Positions 33,333 through 41,646 of a DNA stretch of 58,051 bases are shown piece by piece (position 1 is the stretch's first letter; each line of letters starts with the position of its first letter). The notes below the pieces were generated by a model. The model was given only the letters and a program-made list of their open reading frames with translations. It did not search any database and was not told where the DNA came from. Source of the DNA: an uncultured Anaerolineales bacterium (GTDB lineage Bacteria > Chloroflexota > Anaerolineae > Anaerolineales > UBA6663); assembly GCA_937952305.1 (NCBI GenBank), contig CALFZO010000151.1, positions 1 to 58,051 on the forward strand. The letters are read 5' to 3'. Both the position numbers and the translations under genes were made by a program.

Positions 33333-33902
33333 ATGCCGGCCGCCGACGCGCTGCGCTGGAACGCCCGTTACGCCGGCCTGGCCGGCGACGCTCAGGCCTC
33401 GGCGCGCCCGCTGCTGCGGACGGCGCTGGCTTGGCTGCCAACCGCTGGCCTGGCCCTGGACGTGGCGATGGGACTGGGTGGTAACGGCGGGCTGCTCCTG
33501 ACACGCGGCCTCCGGGTAATCGGCCTCGATATCTCGGCGGTGGCCGTGCGCCGCGCCAAGGCCAGGTGGCCGGGTCTGAGCGCGGCCGTCATTGACCTGA
33601 CCCAACTGACGCTGCCGCCGGCTGTGTTCGACGTGATCCTGAACTTCTACTACCTGGACCGCGCTTTGTGGCCGCAGTATCGGCGCGCGCTCAAACCGGG
33701 CGGGGTGCTGGTCTTCGAGACAATGACGCGCGCCATGGTGTCGGTCAAGCCTGATCTGAACCCGGACCATCTGCTGGTGCCAGGCGAACTGGGCGCGGCC
33801 TTTCGCGATTGGGACGTGCTCGTGGACCGGGAGGGCTGGCACGGCGGCCGTGCGCATCGTCGGGCGGTGGCGCAGCTGGTGGCGCGGCGGCCGGCTGAGT
33901 GA
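33333..33902 (+). CDS. SAM-dependent methyltransferase (class I)
   Basis: 189 aa, starting three bases after the previous stop. Rossmann SAM site LALDVAMGLGGNGGLLL, acidic ribose ligand VIGLDISAVAVRRAK, then FDVILNFYYLDRALWP and YRRALKPGGVLVFETM. It resembles the TehB/tellurite-resistance-like small methyltransferases, which methylate small thiols or metalloid anions. The substrate is unknown. It probably shares the promoter of the ClbS-HD gene. Confidence 0.85.
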   Translation: MPAADALRWNARYAGLAGDAQASARPLLRTALAWLPTAGLALDVAMGLGGNGGLLLTRGLRVIGLDISAVAVRRAKARWPGLSAAVIDLTQLTLPPAVFDVILNFYYLDRALWPQYRRALKPGGVLVFETMTRAMVSVKPDLNPDHLLVPGELGAAFRDWDVLVDREGWHGGRAHRRAVAQLVARRPAE

Positions 33903-33924
33903 TGTTTAGAAAAGGCTGGATTCT

Positions 33925-34452
33925 ATGAGCGCTCTCCGACTCGCCGCGGTGACTTTCCAGCCGGTGGGCGTCGTGCGCTCGCCGTTCACCGACCCGGTGG
34001 GTATGCCGATCCAGGCGGTGGCGGCCCGCGGCGTGCCGGGCCTCCTGGAACTGGATCCGGTCTACGAGGCCGGCCTGAGCGACCTGGACGGTTTCTCCCA
34101 CGTCATCGTGATCTACCACCTGCACCGCAGCCAGCCGGGCCGCCTGGTGGTGACGCCGTTTCTGGACACGCAGCCGCGCGGCATCTTCGCCACGCGCTCC
34201 CCGCAACGCCCCAACGCCATCGGCCTGTCCACCCTGCGCGTGGTCCGGGTGGACGGCCCGCGCGTGCACGTCGAGGACGTGGACATGCTGGATGGCACCC
34301 CGATCCTTGACCTCAAGCCCTACGTGCCGCAGTTCGACGACCGCCCCGCCGACCGGATTGGTTGGTTTGCCGGGCAGATCGACCGCGTCGGCGGCACACG
34401 CGCGGACGCGCGCTTCACGCCCGGTCCAGCCGAGGAAGCCGGGCGCGCCTAA
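33925..34452 (+). CDS. trmO: tRNA (N6-threonylcarbamoyladenosine-37)-N6-methyltransferase TrmO
   Basis: 175 aa. UPF0066/TsaA beta-barrel family: FQPVGVVRSPF at the start, GLSDLDGFSHVIVIYHLHRS, TRSPQRPNAIGLSTLRV (the SAM-binding signature) and LDGTPILDLKPYVPQFD. In E. coli TrmO methylates t6A37 of threonine tRNA. Its stop codon overlaps that of the convergent CoA ligase gene (34449-34452). Confidence 0.92.
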   Translation: MSALRLAAVTFQPVGVVRSPFTDPVGMPIQAVAARGVPGLLELDPVYEAGLSDLDGFSHVIVIYHLHRSQPGRLVVTPFLDTQPRGIFATRSPQRPNAIGLSTLRVVRVDGPRVHVEDVDMLDGTPILDLKPYVPQFDDRPADRIGWFAGQIDRVGGTRADARFTPGPAEEAGRA

Positions 34453-35759
34453 CTCGACACCCGGAGGGCGCGCTTAGCCAGGCCTGGCGCGAGCACCGGC
34501 TCCGTTGTCAGCGTGAAGTGCGGGGGGTCCAGGTCACCCGTGGCGCGGGCCTGGCGGACGGCTTCGACTTTGTCCAGGGCTTCAGCCACGGCGGTCTGCG
34601 CGGCCGGCGTCACTGCCCGCACCTGGATAGCGAGCTCCAGCCTGGTGCGCGCCGGCCCGCGCCGGATGGTGGCCGCGAAGTTTAGGACGTCGGCGAGGGC
34701 GAACAGACTCTCGTCCAGGGCCGGCATCGTCAACAACGAGCCGCCCCCCAGCTCGACGCGCCCGGTCAGTCGCGTGGTGATATAGGCCAGCGTCCGCAGG
34801 CCGGTCCCGCACGGGCAGGCGTCCGGCAGGAAGCGGCCGAGGTCGCCGGTGCGATAGCGGATGAGCGGCATCCCGGTGCGCGTCAGCGTTGTGAAGACGA
34901 CCTCGCCCGGCTCACCGTCGGGCAGCGGCGTGCCGGTGTCCGGGTCCACGACCTCAAACAGCAGGTCGGCCTCGCGCAGGTGATAGCCGCGCCGCCGCGC
35001 GCAATCCACTCCGCCGCCCAGGCCCATCTCCGTCATGCCGTAGTGGTTGTAGACGGTCCCGCCCGAAGCCGCTTCCACGGCGCGGACGATGGCGGCCGGC
35101 ACGTGGTCGGTCGTGAGCAGGGCGCTCTTGAGCTTGAGGCGCGGGGCGCCTGGCGGCGCCGCCCGCACCAGTTTCAGCACATGGGCAGGCACGCCGACCA
35201 GGACGTTGGCGCCTGACTCGGCCGCTGCGGCCAGCGTGCGGCCGGGATCGCGCACCGGCCCGTGCTGGATCGGCTCCGCGCCGAGCTCACGCAAGGCCGT
35301 GCCCAGCAAGTCGCCGACGCTGCCCGGCGTCTCGCCCGGCAGCAGGATCAGCACGCGGTCGCCGGGCGCCGTGAACGTGGACATGCCGACGCGGAAGAAA
35401 TCGACGGTCAGCGCCTGATCCGGGCGCGTGAAGTACAGGCGCTTGGGCGCGCCCGTGGTGCCGGAGGTGTCCAGGGTCACCACGCGCTGGATCTCGTCCT
35501 GGGACACGCACAGGAATTGCAGCGGCTGGGCGCGCAGATCGGCGGCGGTGGTGAAGGGCAGGCGGGCCAGACCGGCCAACGCCTCCAGCCGGGCGGGCGC
35601 CTCCGCCAGATGCCGGCGGTAGAACGGGCTGCGCGTGCGGGCCAGGTCCAGAGTCGCGCGCAGCCGGTCGAGTTGGTAGGCCTCGAGATCGGCGCGCTTG
35701 AGGGGCCGGCCCGGCTGTCCTATTTTGCCTGCGCTCCAGGGCTCAAGCGGCGTGAGCAT
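34449..35759 (-). CDS. Phenylacetate-CoA-ligase-like AMP-forming ligase (DVU_1553-type)
   Basis: 436 aa from the ATG at 35759, 17 bp inside the radical SAM gene; a start at 35798 adds a chance N-terminus. It opens LTPLEPWSAGKIG like PaaK relatives. The adenylation motif is TLDTSGTTGAPKRLYFT, with YNHYGMTEMGLGGGVDC and LIRYRTGDLGRFLPD later. It should activate a carboxylate to acyl-AMP and acyl-CoA. Last gene of the Mop/radical-SAM operon; the family is shorter and distinct from true phenylacetate-CoA ligases. A Cys-rich patch (ACPCGTGL) may bind metal. Confidence 0.85.
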   Translation of the reverse strand: MLTPLEPWSAGKIGQPGRPLKRADLEAYQLDRLRATLDLARTRSPFYRRHLAEAPARLEALAGLARLPFTTAADLRAQPLQFLCVSQDEIQRVVTLDTSGTTGAPKRLYFTRPDQALTVDFFRVGMSTFTAPGDRVLILLPGETPGSVGDLLGTALRELGAEPIQHGPVRDPGRTLAAAAESGANVLVGVPAHVLKLVRAAPPGAPRLKLKSALLTTDHVPAAIVRAVEAASGGTVYNHYGMTEMGLGGGVDCARRRGYHLREADLLFEVVDPDTGTPLPDGEPGEVVFTTLTRTGMPLIRYRTGDLGRFLPDACPCGTGLRTLAYITTRLTGRVELGGGSLLTMPALDESLFALADVLNFAATIRRGPARTRLELAIQVRAVTPAAQTAVAEALDKVEAVRQARATGDLDPPHFTLTTEPVLAPGLAKRALRVSS

Positions 35760-37140
35760 CAGCCAGAACCGGGAACGAGCGGTAAAGCGAACGGCCAAGC
35801 CGGCTGGTGAGGTTGTAGGCGCAGAACGGGATCGTCAAGCCGGCCGGGTCGGCGATGTGGATGTGGCATTGGCGCAGGCGGTCCAGGTCCAGCGTCCAGG
35901 CATCCTGGAAGGCCATGCCGGAAATGCAGAAGGCGTGTGTGCGCGCCCGCGCCAGGAACACATCCCACTCGCCGAAGCTCGGCCCGGAGACGGGCAAGGC
36001 CAGCTCAGGCGCGGCCCAGTTGCGGGCCACGAAATCGCGCGCGCGGGCCATATTCTCGGCGGGGCTGTCTGGGCGGGAACAACAGCTGGCTTTAGCAGGC
36101 TGGGTCAGCGGCAGCAGGCGGCCGTCCGGCAGGGAAACGAAGTTGCCGTTGAACGAGCACCAGGCGTTCTCGGCGCCGGCCGGCTGGAAATGCTCGCGCC
36201 GCACCAGGCCGTTCGTCTGGGCCTCCAGGCCAAGGATGATCTCGGGCAGAGTGATCCGGTCCGCGTCGGTGGGGGCCTGCGGATAACGGCCGAAGTAACT
36301 GACCGGCTGAAAGTGCACGCCGCGCACAGCCGGCTGGCGGTCCAGCGCGAAGCGCAGGATCGCGCCCAGATTGTCCGCGTTGACGCCCGGCACCACCACC
36401 GGCACCAGCACCACGCCCAGCCCGGCTGCCGCGCAGTTTTCGATGGCGCGCTGTTTGTGCTCGAGCAACGGCCGGCCGCGGGTGCGCGTGTGGATGTCGT
36501 CGCGCGTGCCGTCGAACTGCAGGAAGACCGTGGCCGCGCCGGCCGCTTTCAGGCGGTGGGCGAACTCGGGCTCGCGCGCCAGCCGCAGCCCGTTGGAATT
36601 GACCTGAATGAACGTGAAGCCGATGGCGCGCGCCAGCGCCGCGATCTCGGGCAGGTCGTCGCGCACGCACGGCTCGCCGCCGGAGAGCTGCAGGTTGGCC
36701 GGGCCGCCTGCCCCCGGAGCCTCGGCGAACAATTGCCGCAGGCGCGCCTCCACGACCGCTAGGGGCAAGTCCTGGGTGTGCGGGCCGCCGGCGCTGGCGA
36801 AGCAGAACGCGCAGCGCAGATCGCAGCGCTGGGTCACCTCCAGCAGGACGCAGCACGATTGCTGGTGATGATCCGCGCACAGGCCGCAGTCATAGGGGCA
36901 GCCGCGCTCGACGGTCTTTTGTGGACTTGCCAAATGAAGTGTGCTCTTGGGCCGCTCCCAGGCCAGGAAGCCCGGCTCGCCGCGCCAGATCACGGTCTCG
37001 CACAGGCCGTGCTCGGCGCAGCGCTTGCGGAGATAGACCGAGTCGCCGCGCGCCACCCGCACGGCCGGCACGCGGGCCAGGCATTCTGGGCAGACGCTCT
37101 CGGTCTCGCCCACGATCGTTTCGAGATCAAGCCTCATCAT
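35743..37140 (-). CDS. trsS: Radical SAM protein, Tes/MJ0619-like (TrsS family)
   Basis: 465 aa (ATG 37140 or 37137), overlapping the C_GCAxxG_C_C gene by 14 bp. The N-terminal zinc-ribbon-like segment (CPECLARVPA, CAEHGLCETVIW) and GCPYDCGLCADHHQQSCC are those of the MJ0619/tetraether-lipid-synthase (Tes) branch. The SAM cluster motif is CDLRCAFCFA, and LQLSGGEPCVRDDL follows. Further Cys pairs are at ASCCSRP and the end FCAYNLTSR. Tes joins unactivated lipid carbons by radical chemistry, so C-C or C-H activation of an acyl substrate is plausible. To my recollection some relatives are selenoproteins; here Cys codons are used. Confidence 0.82.
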   Translation of the reverse strand: MMRLDLETIVGETESVCPECLARVPAVRVARGDSVYLRKRCAEHGLCETVIWRGEPGFLAWERPKSTLHLASPQKTVERGCPYDCGLCADHHQQSCCVLLEVTQRCDLRCAFCFASAGGPHTQDLPLAVVEARLRQLFAEAPGAGGPANLQLSGGEPCVRDDLPEIAALARAIGFTFIQVNSNGLRLAREPEFAHRLKAAGAATVFLQFDGTRDDIHTRTRGRPLLEHKQRAIENCAAAGLGVVLVPVVVPGVNADNLGAILRFALDRQPAVRGVHFQPVSYFGRYPQAPTDADRITLPEIILGLEAQTNGLVRREHFQPAGAENAWCSFNGNFVSLPDGRLLPLTQPAKASCCSRPDSPAENMARARDFVARNWAAPELALPVSGPSFGEWDVFLARARTHAFCISGMAFQDAWTLDLDRLRQCHIHIADPAGLTIPFCAYNLTSRLGRSLYRSFPVLADAHAA

Positions 37141-37579
37141 CTTCAGGCCCCGTCAGATCAAAGCCGTTTTCCACCAGCAGTTCTTTGACCTTCTGAAACG
37201 TCCCAGCCACCATCACCGGGCAGCGGGTGGCCTGCGCGCGCGGGTCGCCGGCCAGGATCTCGTCGCAGCGGAGGCCGCCATACTCCTGGCCATAGCCGGC
37301 CTTGAACCACTTCACCAGGTCCTCGACCATGAAGGTCAGGCGGGGATCATCCTCATCCTGGGGCCGGCCCTTGCCCGCGTACAGGCCTAACACCACCGCG
37401 CCGCCGGTCAGCGCGCCACAGGTTTCGCCCGTGAAGCCCAGCCCGCCGGCCAGGCCGTGGGTGGCGCGCACCAAGGCTGGGTTCTCACGGCCCTGCAGGT
37501 CCAGGGCCAGCTGCATCAGAATCTGGCTGCAGAAAAAGCCCTGGCGCTTCAGTTCCAGCATCCGGTCTTGATCCGTCAT
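37127..37579 (-). CDS. C_GCAxxG_C_C family redox protein (DVU_1555-type)
   Basis: 150 aa. Matches the named family by Cys17 (FFCSQ), Cys54 in GETCGALTGG, and two later Cys in GLRCDEIL and ATRCPVMVA; the central motif is CGALTGG. The four Cys probably bind an Fe-S cluster or heme-like centre or form disulfides. Soluble. It starts three bases after the methyltransferase stop and overlaps the radical SAM gene. Its role in the operon is unknown, perhaps as an electron donor. Confidence 0.85.
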   Translation of the reverse strand: MTDQDRMLELKRQGFFCSQILMQLALDLQGRENPALVRATHGLAGGLGFTGETCGALTGGAVVLGLYAGKGRPQDEDDPRLTFMVEDLVKWFKAGYGQEYGGLRCDEILAGDPRAQATRCPVMVAGTFQKVKELLVENGFDLTGPEDDEA

Positions 37580-37582
37580 GGG

Positions 37583-38239
37583 TCAACTCCTGCGGGCGAT
37601 GAGCAAGCCATAGCCGGGCCGCGCGGCCGGGTCCAGCGCGCAGCCCAGCGGCGGCAGCGTGCCGTGACTGAAAAGCCACTGCGCCACAAAGGCCTTGAGC
37701 GCGGGTGTGTGATCTTCCCAGGCCGCCAGCATGAAGCCGGCCTCGGCGGCCAGGCCGCGCAGTTCGGCCGCGGTCCACAGGCGGGCGGCGCCGGGCGCGG
37801 ACGGCGCCTCGCTGCGGGCGTAGAGGTCGCTCACGACCAGCCACCCGCCGGGGCGCAGGCAGCGCCGAAACTCGGCCATCGCCCGGCCAGGCTCGGACAG
37901 GAGCGACAGGCTGCACTCGGCCAGCACGAGGTCGAACGACGCGGCGGGGAAAGGCAGAGTTTCCGCCAAAGCCTGGAGGCGTGGGAGCCCAGGGGCGGCG
38001 CGGCGGAGTGCGCCCAAGACAAGGTCGAGGCCGAACGCCGTCAGGCCGTGCCGGTCGCGCAAGTGGGCGCCGACAGCGCCGGAGCCGCAGCCGACATCCA
38101 GGGCGCGCGCGCCAGGCGGCAGGGCGCACAGCGCCAGGGCGTGGTCGGTGAGCGCCAGGCCGCCGGGGCGGCAGACGCCGTCCGGCGTGGCCTCCCAGGC
38201 GGGTGTGGCGTAGACGGCGCTGCGCGCGGAGACGTTCAC
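37583..38239 (-). CDS. trsM: SAM-dependent methyltransferase (DVU_1556/TrsM-type)
   Basis: 218 aa. The GTG start at 38239 overlaps the stop of the redox protein gene (GTGA); the longer upstream frame is antisense noise. SAM site ARALDVGCGSGAVGAHL, motif II FGLDLVLGALRRA, post-II FDLVLAECSLSLL, and LRPGGWLVVSDLYARS. A class-I small-molecule methyltransferase. It is locked into the operon by overlaps of four and three bases on either side, so it likely acts on the same pathway as the radical SAM enzyme. Confidence 0.83.
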   Translation of the reverse strand: MNVSARSAVYATPAWEATPDGVCRPGGLALTDHALALCALPPGARALDVGCGSGAVGAHLRDRHGLTAFGLDLVLGALRRAAPGLPRLQALAETLPFPAASFDLVLAECSLSLLSEPGRAMAEFRRCLRPGGWLVVSDLYARSEAPSAPGAARLWTAAELRGLAAEAGFMLAAWEDHTPALKAFVAQWLFSHGTLPPLGCALDPAARPGYGLLIARRS

Positions 38240-38448
38240 TTGTCTTCCAACTGCTGCTCGACTTCCACCATCTTCCCCAGCGCCAGGGCCTCTTCGATGT
38301 AGACCTGGCCGCACTTGGGGCATTTGGGCAGTTCCACGGGAAAGGCGTTGCCGAGATAGGCGACATTCACCTTGGCCAACTGCAGCGGCACATTGCAGCG
38401 CGCGCACAGCAGGTCTGGGAGCGGGGCGGTATGGACGGTGCCGGTCAC
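38236..38448 (-). CDS. Two-CxxC redox / zinc-ribbon protein (DVU_1557-type)
   Basis: 70 aa with CARC (residues 15-18) and CPKC (about 43-46), a rubredoxin/zinc-ribbon spacing, and an acidic C-terminal helix (EALALGKMVEVEQQLEDK). It overlaps the FAD oxidoreductase by ATGA and the methyltransferase by GTGA. A small Fe or Zn protein, plausible as an electron carrier between the FAD oxidoreductase and the other enzymes. Confidence 0.8.
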   Translation of the reverse strand: MTGTVHTAPLPDLLCARCNVPLQLAKVNVAYLGNAFPVELPKCPKCGQVYIEEALALGKMVEVEQQLEDK

Positions 38449-40799
38449 GCCACACCACCCTGGCCGGCCGCGGGTTCATCCTCGACGATCTCCATCCGGT
38501 GGCTGTAGGCGTTGTGGATCAGGAAGGCCCCGGCCTGCGGCGTGTACTCCACCCAGTAGGTGACGGCGGTCGGCTTGTAGGAGGCCACATAGCGCCCGGT
38601 CTGGGGCTGGAGCAGCCGGCGGCCGGTGCGCTCGGCGTGCTCGATGACGCGCTGCAGATCCTCATCCAGGATCAGGCGCGCCTCCAGCCGGGCGCGGACT
38701 TCCTCTGACACGAGCAGCTTGATCGACTCGTAAGCGGCCTGGCCGTCCATGGTCTCTCCCCAGATGTCCTTGAGCAGTTGGCGCTTCACGCGCGCGCGGT
38801 TCTCATGCCGCTGAGACCAGTTAGGACCGGGGCCGCCGGGCTGGCCGGGGTGGCCAAACACCAGGTCCAGCAGGTGCAGCGTGCGCTTGCCCTCGCGCGC
38901 GAAGACGTCGCGGCACATGGCGCAGTAGGTGACGTAGTCGGCCGGGCCTTCCTGCACGCGGCGCGCTACGACTTTGCGCGTCACTTCCGGGTTGGCCAGC
39001 CACTGTGCGCCGCCGAAGCCGCAACACGTAGTCCGCGCCCCGCTGCGCGGCAGCTCGGCCACCTGATAATCCAGGGCGGTCAAAAGCGCGCGGACGTTGG
39101 CATGCACTCCGGCCTCCTGGCGCGTCGTGCACGGGTCATGCACCGAAACGGTCTGGCCCTGGCCGGGCCTGGCGCCCAGGCCGGGCAGGCCGTGCTTGGC
39201 CAGCAGATCCCAGACCAGGACGACCTCGATCTCGGGCAGATTCTGGCGGAAGACCTGGTGGCAGCTGGAGCAAGCCAGGACGACTTTGGGCCGGCCCAGG
39301 GCCGCGTGCTGCTCGCGCAATTCCTCCCAGGCCGACTTGGCCAGGTCGGCCCGCCCGGCCCAATCGGCCGGCGCGCCGCAGCAGCCGAGCAGCAGGCCGA
39401 CGCGCGTCCCGGCCGGCAGCGCGCCGCCCAGGTAGTCGTAGACGGCGCGGACGTGGCTGGGTGTGGAGGCGGCCAACTGACAGCCGGGGAAGAAGACGTA
39501 GTCGCTGGCGTCCGCGCCGGGCGCGTTGCGGGCCAGGGCGAAAGCCGCGCTCTGGCTGAAGGCCATGTCCCGCAGGGCGAAGTCATGGGCGGAGGGCGGC
39601 ATGCGCCCTTGGGCCACCATCGCCTGGCGGGCGCGCTTGTTGACGGCGCCCATGTCCAGGTCGGTGGGGCAGACCTGGGCGCACAGGCCGCACAGGCTGC
39701 ACGAGTTGATGAAACGGTTGGCCGTGCGCGTGCCCTGCACGATGGAGAGGTTGTTGTAGACCTCCCGCACGTACTTGCGCGGATAGCGGCCGTAGTGCTC
39801 CAGGTACTCACAGACCTTGACGCACTCCAGGCATTGGCATTGCAGGCAGCGCTGGGCCTCGGCCAGGGCCTCGGGGCGGGTGTAGCCGTCGGCCGGCGAC
39901 GCCATCGGCACCAGCGGCAGCGGCGCCACATCGTCGGTGCGCGTGTACAGGCACGAGGTCTGTGAGCCCTCGCCGGAGCGGGACGCGGTCAGCGAGACGT
40001 TCTGCAGGTAACGGTCGATGGAGATGGCGGCGCGCCGCCCGTCGGCCAGGGACTGGATGGCCGAGCGGCCCTCCGGTCCGCGGATCATGTTGCCGCCGGC
40101 GAAGACGCCGGCGCGGCTGGTGGCATAGGTGATGGGGTCGATCTTGACCCGGCCGCGCTCGTCCAGTTCGAGGCCGAAGGTCTCCGTGGCGCTGGCGCCC
40201 AAGGCCAGATAGACGGCTTCGTGCTCCTCGCGCAGCGCGTCCAGCGTGAGGTCGACGCCGACGCGCGTGTTCAGGTGAAACTCAATCCCCAGGGTCTCCA
40301 GGACGTTCAGCTCCTGGGTGATGAGCGCGTGCGGCAGGACCTCCTCCGGATAACTCCACAGGCTGCCGCCAACAGGGTCCAGGGCTTCATACAGACAGAC
40401 CGTGTAGCCCTTGCGGGCCAGGTCATGGGCGGCCAGGGCCCCGCTCAACCCGCCGCCGACTACGACGACGTGGTGGTTGCGCTTGGGGAGCGCGCGGGTC
40501 TTCTCGGCCTTGAGCGCGCCGTAGTCGGCACAGGCGCGCTCAAGCGCCGCGATGGCGATGGACTCCCCGGCCTCGCCGCGCTTGCAGACGGGCCGGCAGG
40601 GCTGCTCGCAGACGCGGCCGACGAGGCCCGGAAACGGCACAGTCTTGCGCAGGGCTTTGAGGGCGGCGTCCAGGTCGCCGCGCGCGGCCTCCGCCGCAAT
40701 GGCGCGCACGTCCACGTGGAGAGGGCAGGCCGCCGTGCAGGGCGGCGCGCACTCCTGGATGCATTGTTCTTCTAAGGCGCGCAGATCGCGTTGTTCCAT
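38445..40799 (-). CDS. Multi-cluster FAD/NAD(P) oxidoreductase with CCG domains (DVU_1558-like)
   Basis: 784 aa. Order: an N-terminal dicluster region (Cys13, 17, 21, 25, then CEQPCRPVC); a GltD-type pyridine-nucleotide/FAD domain with GGGLSG at 115-120 and GVFAGGNMIRG; a ferredoxin region (CLQCQCLECVKVCEY and CSLCGLCAQVCPTD); and heterodisulfide-reductase-type CCG domains (FFPGCQLAAS, LLGCCGAP, HDPCTTR, TTCCGFGGAQ, YCAMC). The last about 140 residues are unassigned. It likely moves electrons between NAD(P)H and low-potential carriers and could bifurcate. As the neighbour of a Mop-type enzyme it may be its electron partner. Confidence 0.85.
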   Translation of the reverse strand: MEQRDLRALEEQCIQECAPPCTAACPLHVDVRAIAAEAARGDLDAALKALRKTVPFPGLVGRVCEQPCRPVCKRGEAGESIAIAALERACADYGALKAEKTRALPKRNHHVVVVGGGLSGALAAHDLARKGYTVCLYEALDPVGGSLWSYPEEVLPHALITQELNVLETLGIEFHLNTRVGVDLTLDALREEHEAVYLALGASATETFGLELDERGRVKIDPITYATSRAGVFAGGNMIRGPEGRSAIQSLADGRRAAISIDRYLQNVSLTASRSGEGSQTSCLYTRTDDVAPLPLVPMASPADGYTRPEALAEAQRCLQCQCLECVKVCEYLEHYGRYPRKYVREVYNNLSIVQGTRTANRFINSCSLCGLCAQVCPTDLDMGAVNKRARQAMVAQGRMPPSAHDFALRDMAFSQSAAFALARNAPGADASDYVFFPGCQLAASTPSHVRAVYDYLGGALPAGTRVGLLLGCCGAPADWAGRADLAKSAWEELREQHAALGRPKVVLACSSCHQVFRQNLPEIEVVLVWDLLAKHGLPGLGARPGQGQTVSVHDPCTTRQEAGVHANVRALLTALDYQVAELPRSGARTTCCGFGGAQWLANPEVTRKVVARRVQEGPADYVTYCAMCRDVFAREGKRTLHLLDLVFGHPGQPGGPGPNWSQRHENRARVKRQLLKDIWGETMDGQAAYESIKLLVSEEVRARLEARLILDEDLQRVIEHAERTGRRLLQPQTGRYVASYKPTAVTYWVEYTPQAGAFLIHNAYSHRMEIVEDEPAAGQGGVA

Positions 40800-40815
40800 A
40801 CGCGCTCCTGCCGGG

Positions 40816-41553
40816 TCAACGGCCGTTGGTCAGCGTGAAGCGCTTCAGCCCGGTTGTCTTGCCGTGCAGGGCCGAGCCCTGCGCCACGGCGTGCCAGACG
40901 AAGTCGCCGTCCAGGACGCGGGCGCCGGCCAAAACGTCCACGCCGTAGTCGAACAGCACCGGGCTGAGCGGCGTGCTGGGGCCGAGCATCACCACCAGGG
41001 CGTGGGGCGGGAAGAGCCGGGCCAGGCCTTCAAACGTGTGGTTGGCCAGGGTCGCGCCGGTCAACCCGATCACATCGGCCTCCGGCAGCAGTTCCGGCGC
41101 ATCGGAGGCGGGCAGATCGCCCGGGGTGGGATGCAGTTCCAGCACCCACAACTGCCGGGCGGCCGCGCGCAGCTGTTCGGTGAAGTTGAAGTGGCCGATC
41201 ATGGCCACATTGCGGCCGCGGCCGCGCTCGAGCAGCAGGTCGCGGGCGTTGACCTCCACACCCTGCGTTTCGTCCACCGGCAGCAGCGCGTTCAGCGCCG
41301 CCAGGCCCAGGCTGGCCGCCACCGGATGGTCGGCGCGCAACAGGCCGGCCAATTCCCGGGCCGGCCGCTGATGGAGCCGGCCGGCCCCCGCTACGTCTTC
41401 GGCGAAGCAGCAGGCGGCGTCCACGAGCGTGCTAGCCAGGCCGAGCCGGCCGCCGGCGCGCACCGCCGTCCAGTACAGGCCGACTTCCACCGCTTCCACC
41501 GGCTGGTCGGCCGCGGCCGGCAGAGCGTTGAGCAGATCATCAATGAGCGGCAT
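40816..41553 (-). CDS. DUF364-family putative metal-chelation protein
   Basis: 245 aa. Starts PLIDDLLNALPAAADQPVEA; the Rossmann-like DUF364 core has NVAMIGHFNFTEQLR, ADVIGLTGATLANHTFEGL and VMLGPSTPLSPVLFDYGVDV. Structural work on the family suggested heavy-metal or cofactor chelation, and members are often seen beside Fe-S/molybdenum enzymes. It lies between the Mop-type enzyme and the FAD oxidoreductase, where it may serve cofactor handling. It starts 94 bp after the mop stop, behind a hairpin. Confidence 0.8.
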   Translation of the reverse strand: MPLIDDLLNALPAAADQPVEAVEVGLYWTAVRAGGRLGLASTLVDAACCFAEDVAGAGRLHQRPARELAGLLRADHPVAASLGLAALNALLPVDETQGVEVNARDLLLERGRGRNVAMIGHFNFTEQLRAAARQLWVLELHPTPGDLPASDAPELLPEADVIGLTGATLANHTFEGLARLFPPHALVVMLGPSTPLSPVLFDYGVDVLAGARVLDGDFVWHAVAQGSALHGKTTGLKRFTLTNGR

Positions 41554-41567
41554 AGTCTAGCTATAAC

Positions 41568-41601
41568 GATGAACGGCACCTCCGGGGAAGTGCCGTTCAT
41601 C
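41568..41601 (-). other. Intercistronic hairpin after the aldehyde oxidoreductase gene
   Basis: Perfect 12-bp arms GATGAACGGCAC (41568-41579) / 41590-41601 with a 10-nt loop, 45 bp after the mop stop on the transcribed strand. No U run follows. It could partially terminate or stabilise the mop message, so that mop is made in excess of the downstream genes. Confidence 0.55.
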
Positions 41602-41646
41602 ATCAACAGGCGTCGTTCCTCTTCGGAAAGGTCGGACCGGGCGGAC

